Assembly: GCA_900315955.1 (NCBI GenBank)
Contig: ONBC01000007.1
Location: 1 to 49,997, forward strand
From: an uncultured Prevotella sp.
Lineage (GTDB): Bacteria > Bacteroidota > Bacteroidia > Bacteroidales > Bacteroidaceae
Length of the DNA: 49,997 nt
Reading direction: 5' to 3'
How positions within the stretch are numbered: the stretch's first letter is position 1; every line of letters starts with the position of its first letter. This document shows, piece by piece, positions 9,248-18,893 of the stretch. Below the pieces are notes generated by a model. It ran no database searches. It worked only from the letters and a program-made list of their open reading frames with translations, and was not told the DNA's origin. Both the position numbers and the translations under genes were made by a program.

Positions 9248-10792
9248 TTATCTGAGTGCTTTGTTGAGCATGTAGTAGACCTCGTTCCAGCGGAGCTCCT
9301 TGCGGAACTGCTCGTAGTCAGTATCCTTGTTGATGATGCAAGCCTCCATGTCGGCGATCTCGGCGAAGTCGCGCCAATACTCGTCAGTGAGACCGAAGCT
9401 GAAGCAAGAGTGATGGGTTCCACCGGCATTCATCCAGCAGCCTACACCCACCTCGAAGGTCGGCTCGGGGATCCACAGTGCTGAGGCTACAGGGAGCTTC
9501 GGCAGCGGCTTCGACTTGATGAGGTTGACATCGTTGGCGATAAGGCGGAAGCGGTTGCCCATGTCTACGACAGTAGCTGTGATACCATGTCCCTGCTTGG
9601 TGGTGAAGACGAGGCGCGCAGTAGGAGTCTTGCGCACACCAATGCCCAGGAAGTGGACCTCAAGGCGCGGCTTCTCCTCGGAGATGTCGGGGCATACCTC
9701 AAGCATGTGGCTCTCCAGGATAGAGGTGTTGTCGCCGTCGAAGTTCAGCGTGTAGTCCTCCAGGAAAGAGGTGCCACCGGGCAGACCCTGACTCATAAAC
9801 CATGTGGTGCGGTAGAGGCAGGCACTCTTCCAGTCGCCCTCGGCACCGAAGCCGTAACCGTCGTGCATCAGGCGCTGAGAAGCCAGTCCGGGAATCTGGT
9901 CGAAGCCATGTCCTGTCTCCTCGACATTGACATCACCGAGGTCGTCGAAGTTGGTGGTGAAACCCTTGGCGCCATAGGCCTTGAGCACGGCACGGATAGT
10001 GAGCTCTGCCTTGGCAGCATTCCAGATCTTCTTGTACTCCACACTCTTCTCATCCTTGAGGGCATCTGCAACGACATACTCCTTGAAGTAGACATCGTGC
10101 ACGAGGGCATCGACATCCTCATCCTTAATCTTGTCGAAATACTCCAGAACAGTAGAGAACTGCACGTAGTCGACATGATATCCCAATACCTGCTCAAAGG
10201 CCACCTTGTCGCCATCGGTGACGGCCACGTTGTTCATCTGGTCGCCGAAGCGGATGATGAGGCAGTCCTGAGCATCGGCAACACCGGCGCAGACGCGCTC
10301 CCAGACAGCAATGTGCTTGAGAGTCTTCTCATCCTTCCAGTAGCCGATGACGGTCTTGCGGGGCTTACGCAGCCGGGAGAGGATATGTGCGAACTCACGG
10401 TCTCCATGGGCACTCTGGTTGAGGTTCATGAAGTCCATATCAATGGTATCGTAAGGAATCTTCTCATTATACTGTGTATGCAGGTGCAGGAGCGGCTTGC
10501 GGAGAATCTGCATGCCTTTGATCCACATCTTAGCAGGAGAGAAGGTATGCATCCAGCAGATGACACCGATACACTTGCTGTCGACATTGGCGCGAGACAT
10601 CACGTCGGCCACCTCTTTAGAGCTGTTGGCCGTGCCAGCATAGACGACCTTGACAGGCAGGATACCGGAGTTGTTGAGTCCGTCGACCATCTCCTTAGAG
10701 TGACCATCCACCTGCTTGACGGCGTCGCCGCCATAAAGGAGCTGAGCGCCAGTGACAAACCATACCTCGAAGTCTTTAAATGCTTTTTCCAT
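9248..10792 (-). CDS. araA: L-arabinose isomerase
   Basis: Converts L-arabinose to L-ribulose, the first cytoplasmic step. The 514 residues compare with about 500 in Escherichia coli, and the four metal ligands all sit at a constant offset of 12: Glu318 (AEGDWK), Glu345 (FLEDYT), His362 (ESHMLEVCP) and His461 (GGTHHSC). WFVTGAQLLYG near residue 11 and CWMHTFSPAKMWI near 79 are also typical. It lies 56 bp downstream of araD with an A-rich leader (AAACAAAAACAAAT) of the kind that aids translation in this phylum, and 6 bp upstream of araB. No promoter box was seen, so it is taken as part of the ara operon. Confidence 0.98.
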   Translation of the reverse strand: MEKAFKDFEVWFVTGAQLLYGGDAVKQVDGHSKEMVDGLNNSGILPVKVVYAGTANSSKEVADVMSRANVDSKCIGVICWMHTFSPAKMWIKGMQILRKPLLHLHTQYNEKIPYDTIDMDFMNLNQSAHGDREFAHILSRLRKPRKTVIGYWKDEKTLKHIAVWERVCAGVADAQDCLIIRFGDQMNNVAVTDGDKVAFEQVLGYHVDYVQFSTVLEYFDKIKDEDVDALVHDVYFKEYVVADALKDEKSVEYKKIWNAAKAELTIRAVLKAYGAKGFTTNFDDLGDVNVEETGHGFDQIPGLASQRLMHDGYGFGAEGDWKSACLYRTTWFMSQGLPGGTSFLEDYTLNFDGDNTSILESHMLEVCPDISEEKPRLEVHFLGIGVRKTPTARLVFTTKQGHGITATVVDMGNRFRLIANDVNLIKSKPLPKLPVASALWIPEPTFEVGVGCWMNAGGTHHSCFSFGLTDEYWRDFAEIADMEACIINKDTDYEQFRKELRWNEVYYMLNKALR

Positions 10793-10848
10793 GATAGTGT
10801 TTATTTATTTGTTTTTGTTTTTAAGTGTATATGATTAATATCCGATAA

Positions 10849-11553
10849 TTACTGTTGCTTTTTCTTTTGACCGTAATAGGCGTTTGGCCCGTGCTTGCGT
10901 GAGAAGTGCTTCTCCACAAGGAGCGGGTTCATATGGGTCTGCGGATTGACAGAGAAGGAGATGAAAGCCATCTTAGCTACCTGCTCTGCCACAACGGCGT
11001 GATAGACAGCCTCATCGGCATCCTTGCCCCAAGTGAAAGGGCCATGGTTTTTCACCAGCACACCGGGGGTATGCACGTAGTTGATATGGTCTTTATTGAA
11101 CTTGTCAACGATGACCACGCCAGTATTGTATTCATACTCCTCCATCTGGTCCTTTGTCATGTCATCGGTGCAGGGGATGGCATCGTGGAAATAATCGGCA
11201 TGTGTGGTGCCGATGTTAGGGATGTCGCAGCCTGCTTGCGCCCACGCCGTAGCATAGGTGGAATGTGTATGGACAACGCCACCGATCTTTGGGAAATTGC
11301 GGTAGAGCACCAGATGTGTAGGGGTATCGGACGAGGGGTTGAGAGCACCCTCTACGACCTTCCCCGTCTGTAGGTCTACGACAACCATGTCGCTGGCCTT
11401 CATCGTGTCATAGCTGACACCGGAGGGTTTGATGACCACGAGACCCTTCTCACGGTCTATCCCCGAGACATTGCCCCAGGTGAACAATACAAGGTTGTGC
11501 TTCACCAAGTCAAGGTTGGCACGGTATACTTTTTCTTTTAATTCTTCCAGCAT
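10849..11553 (-). CDS. araD: L-ribulose-5-phosphate 4-epimerase
   Basis: Class II aldolase-type enzyme turning L-ribulose-5-P into D-xylulose-5-P, which transketolase then uses. The 234 residues match the family length. Zinc ligands His95 and His97 lie in VVHTHSTYA and His170 in [10 protein letters not shown]; Asp120 in TTHADYF fits the catalytic acid, and YYGQ near the C-terminus carries the expected tyrosine. GNVSGID near residue 27 and KPSGVSY near 42 bind the phosphate. It starts 12 bp after the AraR-like gene and shares its transcript. Confidence 0.97.
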   Translation of the reverse strand: MLEELKEKVYRANLDLVKHNLVLFTWGNVSGIDREKGLVVIKPSGVSYDTMKASDMVVVDLQTGKVVEGALNPSSDTPTHLVLYRNFPKIGGVVHTHSTYATAWAQAGCDIPNIGTTHADYFHDAIPCTDDMTKDQMEEYEYNTGVVIVDKFNKDHINYVHTPGVLVKNHGPFTWGKDADEAVYHAVVAEQVAKMAFISFSVNPQTHMNPLLVEKHFSRKHGPNAYYGQKKKQQ

Positions 11554-11565
11554 GATAAAAATTGT

Positions 11566-12243
11566 TTAAAGTTTAAACTCCGGAGCGGCATCATAGGCTC
11601 TGCTATTGAAGCGGTACATCGCCGCCCCGCGCCGGGATGAGAGTTTGTCGATTAAGTTGGTCTTTTCAATGAAATCTATCTGCTTGATACGTTTACGGAA
11701 ATTGCGCTTGTCAATCTCATAGCCTAAAATGGCCTCGTAGACATGTTGCAGCTGTGTGAGCGTAAACAGGGGTGGCAGCAGATTAAAGCTCAGGGGCTCC
11801 GTGTTGATATGGCGCCGCAGCATGCTCAAGGCATCTTTGACCATCGTGTTATGATCGGAGTAGAGTTTTGGCAACTTGTCAAGGGGGACCCACTCAAGTC
11901 CAAATTTCTCCCGCAGCGAGTCATCGTAGTCCTTGACGTTGATGAGCGCGCAATAGGCTACCGAGATGACGCGCTCGCCGGGGTCACGGTCGATGTCGCC
12001 AAAGGCACCCACCTGCCGCATATAGATTTTGTCGAGTCCTGTCAGGCCTTTCAACACACGGTGAGCAGCATCGGTGAGACTCTCGTCGGCACCTACGAAG
12101 CCACCGTAGAGCGACCACTCCCCACGGCCCGGATCCATCTGCCGACGGCCTATCAACAGCTTGAGCTTATCCTGCTCGAAACCAAAGACGATGCAGTCGA
12201 CAGAGACCTATACTTTAGAATGTTCACTATAATATCCCGTCAT
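11566..12243 (-). pseudogene. araR: AraR-like NUDIX transcription regulator with amber stop at codon 12
   Basis: Regulator of the NrtR/AraR group: an inactive NUDIX domain that senses a sugar, followed by a winged helix that binds DNA. The NUDIX part (GEWSLYGGFVGADESLTDAA) lacks the Arg-Glu and Glu-Glu pairs needed for hydrolysis; the C-terminal half (LTQLQHVYEAILGYEIDKRNFRKRI) is the winged helix. The natural start appears to be the ATG at 12243 (MTGYYSEHSKV), but codon 12 is TAG (12210-12208), where relatives, as I recall them, have Tyr before VSVDCIVFGFE. Without readthrough, translation could only restart at TTG 12156 or ATG 12138, which would remove the first NUDIX strand. It lies between the symporter (15 bp) and araD (12 bp). 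TAG ends two neighbouring genes, so it is read as stop here. Confidence 0.8.
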
Positions 12244-12258
12244 AGCCCACACCTGTTA

Positions 12259-13992
12259 TTAGAAGAAATACCAATAGAAAGCTCCGCAGAGGGCGACCAC
12301 ACCTAAGGTGGCGACGACATCCGCCGCGTTCCAGCTCTGACGAATCTGCTTGCGATATTCCGGCGTAAAGGTGATGGCAGCAATCTGCTCTGCTGACGGT
12401 GCCTTTGTGAATATCGAGATGACAAACATCATCACGATGATGAATACCAAGAGCCAGCATTCGAAGATAAGCCAGTTGGTCTGCCAGAACCAAGTGGTAT
12501 TCTCCCAGAAGGCACCTGTCATCACAGCCTCACCGTTATGGGTGATGACATTGGTCACCAGGCGCAGCATGCCGATGACGAAGCCGCCGATAAGTCCCCA
12601 CTGCCCGGCCATAGGCGTAATCTTCTTCGAGAAGATGCCTAAGGAGAACACGGCAACCATAGCAGGTGCCAGTAACGACTGTATGTTCTGCAAGTAACTG
12701 TAGAGGGTATCCATGCTCATCATAATCGGCATCCATGCTAATCCGAGGAGTACCACGGCAACGGTAGCCAGGCGTCCCACAAGGACATAATGGGCCTCGC
12801 TCTTCCCAGCCCTCAGCGGCTTATAGAAATCCTCAGTGAAGAGGGTGGCACAGGAGTTGAAGAAAGCGGCTAAGGATGTCACCAGCGCACTGATGAAACC
12901 AATGGTGACAATACCCTTTACACCAGCAGGCAGCACATCCTTGACCATCAGGGCAAAGGCGGCATCGGTGTTGTTCATCACCAATCCGTATTTCGCAGGA
13001 TTGGCTGCTAAGGCGGCAGCGATCATTCCTGGAATGAGGAACATAAACACGGGCAGGAGCTTGAAATAGCCGGCGCAGATGGTACCGCGGCGGGCACGCT
13101 TCATCACCACGCTGTTGTCCTCGCCCTTGGTCTGACCTAACACACGCTGTACGATATGCTGGTCGGTGCACCAGTACCAGAAGCCAATGATAGAAGCTCC
13201 GATAAAGACCACGAAGCCAGGATAGTCATGATACATAGGATCACCCTCACTCCAGTGGAACATGTGCGTAGTGCCATAACCGTTGTGCAGCTGGCTGCAG
13301 TAGGTCATCATATTGCTCCATCCCTGCGTGATGCTGCCGTCGCCTAACGTTGCCAGTCCGAGGAAGAGCACCAGAAAGGAGCCGATGATGAGGATAGGTG
13401 TCTGGATAGCCGACATGGTCATCACACCTTTCATACCACCGAAGATCGTGAAGATAGCCGTCACCAGAATAAGGCCGAGGGCTCCATACCAGAAGGGTAT
13501 GCCGAGCAAGTATTCGAAGAAGATACCACCAGTGAAAGCTGTCACGCTCACCTTCGTGAGCACGTAGGCCACCAGGGTGATGATGCTCAGCCAGGAGCCT
13601 GTGGCTTTGGTATAGCGGAACTTCAGAAACTCCGGCATGGTGATGATGCGCCCAAGCTTGTTGTTGAGCAACTGATAGAAAGGCACGAAGAGCCAGCCTA
13701 AGATGAGGATCATCCATCCCTGCATCTCCCAGTGGGCCATACCCACACCGTCCTTAGCTCCCGTTCCGGCAAGACCTACCAGATGCTCGGAGCCTATATT
13801 AGCAGCGAAGATTGCCGCGCCGATGACCCACCAGGGTTCTCCCTTGCCGAAGAGATAGTCCTGGCTGTCGGCGCCTTTCATCTTGCGCTTGTCCTTCATA
13901 ATGCTCTTATATACAGCGATGGCGACAAGGCCTATGCCGATGGCCAGGACAACCCAGTCCAGCCATATAAATTCTTTAGCGTTCCAGTTCAT
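12259..13992 (-). CDS. SSS-family Na+/sugar symporter, probable arabinose transporter
   Basis: Inner-membrane sodium:solute symporter related to vSGLT/SGLT. The 577 residues contain about 14 hydrophobic segments, with the family signatures WWVIGAAIFAANIGSEHLVGLAGTG near residue 53 (split over TM1), GRIITMPEFLKFRY near 114 and FGGMKGVMTMSAIQT near 188. The position between mutarotase and the arabinose regulator and enzymes makes L-arabinose the likely substrate; this is inference. It starts 51 bp after galM and ends 15 bp before the AraR-like start. A TATAACTTTT stretch just upstream resembles a -7 box only weakly. Confidence 0.93.
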   Translation of the reverse strand: MNWNAKEFIWLDWVVLAIGIGLVAIAVYKSIMKDKRKMKGADSQDYLFGKGEPWWVIGAAIFAANIGSEHLVGLAGTGAKDGVGMAHWEMQGWMILILGWLFVPFYQLLNNKLGRIITMPEFLKFRYTKATGSWLSIITLVAYVLTKVSVTAFTGGIFFEYLLGIPFWYGALGLILVTAIFTIFGGMKGVMTMSAIQTPILIIGSFLVLFLGLATLGDGSITQGWSNMMTYCSQLHNGYGTTHMFHWSEGDPMYHDYPGFVVFIGASIIGFWYWCTDQHIVQRVLGQTKGEDNSVVMKRARRGTICAGYFKLLPVFMFLIPGMIAAALAANPAKYGLVMNNTDAAFALMVKDVLPAGVKGIVTIGFISALVTSLAAFFNSCATLFTEDFYKPLRAGKSEAHYVLVGRLATVAVVLLGLAWMPIMMSMDTLYSYLQNIQSLLAPAMVAVFSLGIFSKKITPMAGQWGLIGGFVIGMLRLVTNVITHNGEAVMTGAFWENTTWFWQTNWLIFECWLLVFIIVMMFVISIFTKAPSAEQIAAITFTPEYRKQIRQSWNAADVVATLGVVALCGAFYWYFF

Positions 13993-14043
13993 TTACAGTT
14001 GAAAAGTTATAAGTTTTGTTTGCTTGTTTTCAGAAAGAGACAT

Positions 14044-15237
14044 TTATTTTTTTACAGAAAACTTATAAGCCAGGTGGCTATAGTATTTCTGTCCGGGCTT
14101 TAGGTAAGGGTTGGAATATTCCCATCCCTTTGTCTTCTCCACAATCTTCGTGGGACTGTCAGGGTATTTCTGGCTCTCGAAGCATACGCTGACATGCTTG
14201 GGGTATTTGATGCCATGCTTGCAGGCGATGCCTGTGCCCTGAAAGTTGCCGGTATATACTTGCAGTCCCGGCTCATTGGTGAAGACCTCCAAAAGAATAC
14301 CCGTCTTGGGAGAATAGAGGCTGGCAGCCACCTTACTGTCATCACCCTTGCCATTGCGGAAGGTGTTCAAACACCAGTTATGGTCATAACCCGTGGCATT
14401 GCGAATCTGGTCGTAGGTGGTGTCGACAATAGTCTGACCGATAGCATGCGGCTTACGGAAGTCCATCGGGGTGCCCGTGACATCGCGAATCTCACCGGTA
14501 GGAATATATTTCTCGTCAGAGGGCGTGAACTTGTCGGCGTTGATATACATCACCTGATCCACTCCTTCCTTCGAAGGGTCGCCCGTGAGATTGAAATATG
14601 AGTGATTGGTCATGTTGATGACGGTCTCCTTGTCGGTAGTAGCTCCAAAGGTGATGTCAAGGGTATTGTCGCCCTTCACCAGGTAGGTAGCGGTAGCCTT
14701 AACCGTACCGGGGAAGCCATTCTCACCATCAGGGGCTGTGATGGCAAAGGTCACACTGCTATCCGTTTGCTGCTGAATGTCGTAGACCTTGTTCAGCCAT
14801 CCCGTCAGGCCACCGCCATGCAGGGTGTTACCATTATCGTTGGCACGGAGGTGGTATACCTTGCCTGCGACATTTATCTGCGCATTCTTAATGCGGTTGG
14901 CATAGCGGCCAACGCTGGAGCCATAGTCGGAAGGAGAGTTGATGGTGTCAACATACTGTCTGATATTGTCATAGCCAAGCACCACATCCGTGGCCATGCC
15001 GTTCTTATCAGGCACGCTGATGGAAACCACACGTCCGCCATAATTGGTCAGGCAGACTTCCATACCCTTGTCGTTGGTCAGCGTGACAAGTTCCACTTTC
15101 TTGCCATTGAGGGTCGTATCAAAATCAGCCGGGTTGAGTCCCGACGCTGTCAGCGGCATCTGTCTGCCACCGGCACAAGAGGCCAACGCAAGTAGTCCGA
15201 TGCCCAGTGCACCTAAGGTCTTTCTCTTGTTTTGCAT
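14044..15237 (-). CDS. galM: Aldose 1-epimerase (mutarotase), lipoprotein
   Basis: Interconverts the anomers of aldoses, here presumably arabinose released in the periplasm before uptake. It has 397 residues with a lipoprotein signal (LLALASC, Cys21). The catalytic base His212 in TNHSYFNLTGD and acid Glu322 in VFTNEPGLQVYTGNF are present, as is GRYANRI near residue 110. It lies directly upstream of the symporter gene. An inverted repeat (15272-15294) sits in the 78-bp gap from the preceding GH51 gene. Confidence 0.95.
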   Translation of the reverse strand: MQNKRKTLGALGIGLLALASCAGGRQMPLTASGLNPADFDTTLNGKKVELVTLTNDKGMEVCLTNYGGRVVSISVPDKNGMATDVVLGYDNIRQYVDTINSPSDYGSSVGRYANRIKNAQINVAGKVYHLRANDNGNTLHGGGLTGWLNKVYDIQQQTDSSVTFAITAPDGENGFPGTVKATATYLVKGDNTLDITFGATTDKETVINMTNHSYFNLTGDPSKEGVDQVMYINADKFTPSDEKYIPTGEIRDVTGTPMDFRKPHAIGQTIVDTTYDQIRNATGYDHNWCLNTFRNGKGDDSKVAASLYSPKTGILLEVFTNEPGLQVYTGNFQGTGIACKHGIKYPKHVSVCFESQKYPDSPTKIVEKTKGWEYSNPYLKPGQKYYSHLAYKFSVKK

Positions 15238-15271
15238 ATTTGTTTAAAGTTTTAGTCTATTTGCTGTAAGG

Positions 15272-15294
15272 TTACTACATCTTCATCGTAGTAA
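15272..15294. repeat. Inverted repeat TTACTAC-n9-GTAGTAA before galM
   Basis: A perfect 7-bp inverted repeat with a 9-nt spacer lies 34 bp upstream of the galM start. The 23-bp span would suit a dimeric operator, and it can also fold as an RNA hairpin. No -7 box is evident next to it, which favours an intercistronic RNA structure over a promoter operator. Confidence 0.5.
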
Positions 15295-15315
15295 TCATTA
15301 ATCTTTTTATAGTCC

Positions 15316-17727
15316 CTACTTCATTCTGAGAATATTCAGTGAAGAGGCAGGAATTTCAAGCTCTATGCTGTCACTGTTAACCGGGATGACCGTTGTTGTG
15401 GGATACACATTGGTAGGATGGTCGATGTCATTCTCTTCGCTACCGTTCTTGGCGGTCAAACGGATGAGTTTGGCATTCTTTATCGTCTTCCCGTCCAAGG
15501 AGATCTTTGCTGTAGTGCCTTCAATATTGGTGTTGGCAATCTTCAGGATGACCTCGCCGGTCTTACTGTCTTTCGTAGCAGTAGCGAAGAAGCCAGGAGT
15601 CACATTGGGCTTGAGTCGTGTGGCGAAGATCTGTTTGCCGTCAAGCTTGGCATAAACACTGTCGCCCTTAACATTGAGTTCCACATCGTACCACTTACCG
15701 GTCTCCACATGTCCTGAGGCTGTGGCCATCTGCCCTTTTCCGCCATTGACAATCTGTTCGATGCCATGCTGCGTATTTCCCCAACCACCGATATTCAGCC
15801 AGCAGTAGTTTTTGGGGTCCACATAGTTAAAGATGATAAGGAATCCTTCATCACCGCTGTTCTTTCTTGCCCGGACTTTATAAGTATAGTTCTGGGCGTT
15901 GAAGCGTACGGGATTGAGACGAATCGTAGCATCCTCGTTGGAAGTCTGTGAGAGCTCACCGTTAGCCTCTGTCCAGTCACCTTTTATATTTATGTCTTTT
16001 ACCGTCTCCCCGGTGAGGGTCTTGCCATTATCGGTCAGTGAAGCATCCTTGAAAGAGCACTGTGTCGCCCATGTGCCCACGCCGACCTGACAAATCTCCG
16101 GTTTCAACTTGTAATCGACATCGTAAGAATAGGGATTGTCGACCGTAACATTGAGGACTTTGTCGCCGATATTGTTGAACATCACATTCTGTACATAATA
16201 AGAAGGTGTGCCGAAGACTCTGTCGCTGACAAACTGTATCATGTCTGGAGCCCAGACGCGACGGTTCAGATTGGCAAAGATGGGTGCATAAGATGCCATC
16301 TTCACCACATCGGAGTTGTTCTCCATACCCATCATATAGACGCCCTCACCGAGAGCTGCCTCCAAGGAGCCCATATTGCCGAAGCCCTGCGTGACAGCAT
16401 ACTCACCGACATAGATCCCGTGTTTGCCACGCTCATAGCTATCGTATTTGTGGAAGGCATTGGTAAACCAGGATGGGTTGCGATAGTAGTGTTCATCGAG
16501 GAGCTCAACAGGTTCCTCACTCCCCCACTTCGGGTTGTCATCGCCCCAGGCTACGACATTGCCGATAAGGTGCATTTTGGGATATTTGGCAAGGATAGCA
16601 TCCTTGAACTTCTTGAAGCGCTCATAATAATGGTCGCTCTGAAGGGCCGGATCAGGCTGGTTGTTCTCATTACCAATCTCGAGATACTCGATGTTATAAG
16701 GTGCGGGATGTCCATTCTTGGCACGGAGAGCACCATACTTCGTCGTCACATCGCCATTGGCATACTCCAAGGCGTTGAGCGTCTCATCAATCCACGGCTG
16801 GAGACTGTCGACAGGTGTCTTGCCACCGTGCCACAGGCCGACGTTGACAACATACAAAGGCTTGGCACCAAAGTCCTCAGCCATCTGCAGGTATTCATCA
16901 AAGCCGATGCCATCCGTCGTACGGTAGCCCCAGTTGACATTCTTATGTCCCTCACGTTCCTCGATAGGGCCGATCGTCTTCTCCCAATGGAAAGCGTTGG
17001 CAGGACTCTCCTGACCCTCTACAAAGCAGCCGCCGGGGAAGCGCACAAACTTCGGGTGAAGGTTGTAAAGCATCTCGGCAAGGTCAGGACGAAGACCGTT
17101 AGGACGGTTCTTGAAGGTCGGAGGAAAGAGGCTCACCACATCCAACGTTACAGTGCCCTTGCCATTGAAGACGAGCTGGAACTTAGCCTTGGGGTCGTTG
17201 CCCGCCGACATCATCTCTGCCGTAAGCTTCTGCCACTTGCCTGTAACCTTACCATTGACCGGTGTCTCCGCAAGGACGGTCTTACCGTCAGCGCTGACGA
17301 GCTGCGCCTTCACGGTACCATTATATTTACCTTTTATCCACAGCGACAACTTATAAGGACGACCCTGAACGGCGTTGATACCCCAGAAACCATCATTGGT
17401 AAGGGTCTGAAGTTGCTTGCCGGCAAAAGTTAGTTCCAGGGCATGCCCCTGGACTTTATTGAGGAGCCCCTTTGTGACAAGTTTATGGGAAGCACCGCAG
17501 ACAGACCATGTCGGTATGTCTTTGTTGTCATCCTCGAAGGATCGGTTGCGAATCAGCTCGGCATAGATACCACCATCAGCTGCATTGTTGATATCCTCGA
17601 AGAAGATGCCATATAAGTCCGGTGATACCGTCTTTGTAGAATGTGTGTCTACGTTGACCAAGACCTGCGCCTGAGCACTCAGTCCCACTGCCAAGAAAGT
17701 AGACAGCAATAAGGTTTTTGATTTCAT
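15316..17727 (-). CDS. GH51 alpha-L-arabinofuranosidase, multi-module, exported
   Basis: Larger GH51 enzyme of 803 residues. A signal peptide (MKSKTLLLSTFLAVGLSAQAQ) is followed by the start of the catalytic fold (VSPDLYGIFFEDINNAADGG), an inserted beta-sandwich resembling a carbohydrate-binding module at about 70-200, and the barrel with acid/base Glu354 (LEIGNENNQ) and nucleophile Glu442 (IYVGEYAVTQ). A concanavalin/laminin-G-like module fills about 580-720 (YKVRARKNSGDEGFLIIFNY, NIGGWGNTQHGIEQ), and the GH51 C-terminal strands close after it. The architecture suggests action on branched or longer arabinan. It has its own TATCTTTG box (17757-17764), so it may head a sub-operon that continues into galM and the ara genes. 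Confidence 0.94.
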   Translation of the reverse strand: MKSKTLLLSTFLAVGLSAQAQVLVNVDTHSTKTVSPDLYGIFFEDINNAADGGIYAELIRNRSFEDDNKDIPTWSVCGASHKLVTKGLLNKVQGHALELTFAGKQLQTLTNDGFWGINAVQGRPYKLSLWIKGKYNGTVKAQLVSADGKTVLAETPVNGKVTGKWQKLTAEMMSAGNDPKAKFQLVFNGKGTVTLDVVSLFPPTFKNRPNGLRPDLAEMLYNLHPKFVRFPGGCFVEGQESPANAFHWEKTIGPIEEREGHKNVNWGYRTTDGIGFDEYLQMAEDFGAKPLYVVNVGLWHGGKTPVDSLQPWIDETLNALEYANGDVTTKYGALRAKNGHPAPYNIEYLEIGNENNQPDPALQSDHYYERFKKFKDAILAKYPKMHLIGNVVAWGDDNPKWGSEEPVELLDEHYYRNPSWFTNAFHKYDSYERGKHGIYVGEYAVTQGFGNMGSLEAALGEGVYMMGMENNSDVVKMASYAPIFANLNRRVWAPDMIQFVSDRVFGTPSYYVQNVMFNNIGDKVLNVTVDNPYSYDVDYKLKPEICQVGVGTWATQCSFKDASLTDNGKTLTGETVKDINIKGDWTEANGELSQTSNEDATIRLNPVRFNAQNYTYKVRARKNSGDEGFLIIFNYVDPKNYCWLNIGGWGNTQHGIEQIVNGGKGQMATASGHVETGKWYDVELNVKGDSVYAKLDGKQIFATRLKPNVTPGFFATATKDSKTGEVILKIANTNIEGTTAKISLDGKTIKNAKLIRLTAKNGSEENDIDHPTNVYPTTTVIPVNSDSIELEIPASSLNILRMK

Positions 17728-17756
17728 CTATTTGTTTTTGGATTGGTTACTGGTTG

Positions 17757-17799
17757 CAAAGATATATGCTTGGTCCATGAAATGGGTGTAAAAATAACA
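17757..17799 (-). promoter_or_regulatory. Promoter and possible operator for GH51/galM/ara genes
   Basis: On the minus strand TATCTTTG (17764-17757) lies 29 bp before the GH51 start. No good -33 TTTG is present at the usual spacing, which suggests dependence on an activator. Upstream at 17787-17799 the sequence TGTAAAAATAACA is an imperfect inverted repeat (TGTWA/TWACA), a candidate regulator site. Confidence 0.5.
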
Positions 17800-17834
17800 T
17801 TAATTGGTGGAAACTTTAAGAATCGTACGAAATT

Positions 17835-18827
17835 CTACAATATTGGCCATTCGTTCTTCCATTTTATCTCCTTCTGTACCAGGACAGCCTCTCCACCCGG
17901 GATTTTATAGCCATGTGAGATAAAGAGATCTTTGCTGCCGAAATGGTAGGCAGCACAATGTCCGATGGCTTCAAACTTCTTCTTGTCGCCCTCGATAACG
18001 GGTACACCTCCGCCATCGAGCATGTCGATGCCACGGTCGTCGAGATACGGACCGTCGACGGTCTTGCTTCTGCCCACGACGACGCGGTAGGTACTGCGAA
18101 TGCCCGTGCAGCAGTAATCCCAGGAGACGAAGAGATAATAATACCCGTCATGCTTGAAGATGAACGGTGCCTCGATGGCATTCTGTCCGGCGGCAGTAGG
18201 ATAGTCGCCGGGGGTATAGCGTACGGGGCCTCCCTCGCTCTCGGGGACATCACGCACGTTGAAGGCGAAGCGGCGGGCGATGGTCTTCGGCTTGGCACCA
18301 GTCAGCACATGCATATTCTTGTCGAGAGGTATCATCTGGATACCATCCCAGAACGAGCCCCAGGTGAGCCAGGGGTAGCCCTTGTCATCGATAACGAAGT
18401 TGGGGTCGATGGCATTCCAGTTGTCGCGCTTGGCCTTAGACGTGAGAATACAACCCTCGTCCTTCCAGCCTTTGGTATCCGCTAACTTGTCATTGGAAAG
18501 CAGTCCGATAGCCGACGTATTTTTGCCAAAGGTGGAGCAAGCATAGGCCATATACCACTTGCCATTATAATGTATTACATCGGGTGCCCACACCTGATGC
18601 TCAAAGCCGGGTACGCTGTCGTGTGTCCAGGCTGGCAGTTTACCATCGAGGACACCATCCGGATTCACCGTCCAGTTCTTCAAATCTTTAGAAGTCATCT
18701 GCGAGATGTCCTGTCCTGTGTAATAGAGATAATAAGTGCCGTCCTCATACGCCATCACAGGGTCGTGGGCAAGCGGATTCTGTATCGTTGTGGAAGCAAC
18801 GAGTAAAGATGCAAGTAAAAGGTTCAT
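17835..18827 (-). CDS. GH43 endo-alpha-1,5-L-arabinanase
   Basis: Inverting enzyme cutting the alpha-1,5-linked arabinan backbone. The 330 residues form a single five-bladed propeller with the GH43 triad: Asp22 (AHDPVM) as base, Asp141 (NAIDPNF) as pKa modulator and Glu219 (AIEAPF) as acid. His290 in AIGHCAAY matches the central histidine/metal site of arabinanases. FEHQVWAPDV near residue 75 is characteristic. The signal peptide is short and has no basic N-terminus (MNLLLASLLVASTT), so export is less certain than for its neighbours. It lies 66 bp after the larger GH43 gene and ends in TAG. Confidence 0.93.
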   Translation of the reverse strand: MNLLLASLLVASTTIQNPLAHDPVMAYEDGTYYLYYTGQDISQMTSKDLKNWTVNPDGVLDGKLPAWTHDSVPGFEHQVWAPDVIHYNGKWYMAYACSTFGKNTSAIGLLSNDKLADTKGWKDEGCILTSKAKRDNWNAIDPNFVIDDKGYPWLTWGSFWDGIQMIPLDKNMHVLTGAKPKTIARRFAFNVRDVPESEGGPVRYTPGDYPTAAGQNAIEAPFIFKHDGYYYLFVSWDYCCTGIRSTYRVVVGRSKTVDGPYLDDRGIDMLDGGGVPVIEGDKKKFEAIGHCAAYHFGSKDLFISHGYKIPGGEAVLVQKEIKWKNEWPIL

Positions 18828-18893
18828 ATTTAATAAAATTTAATTATATCTTATTGAGAATGACTATAATATGTCAGCTCACGCTATCCTTAA

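Noticed and set aside
9587-10834. Long plus-strand open frame opposite araA (415 codons)
   Set aside because: Antisense shadow of a clearly real gene; no start context, motif or signal. It reflects codon bias of araA.
12208-12210. TAG read as a sense codon (stop-codon recoding) in the AraR-like gene
   Set aside because: Neighbouring genes end in TAG (the 330-residue GH43 at 17835 and the large GH51 at 15316), so TAG works as stop here.
16420-17433. Plus-strand open frame opposite the large GH51 gene
   Set aside because: Antisense to a conserved catalytic domain, with no known family features.
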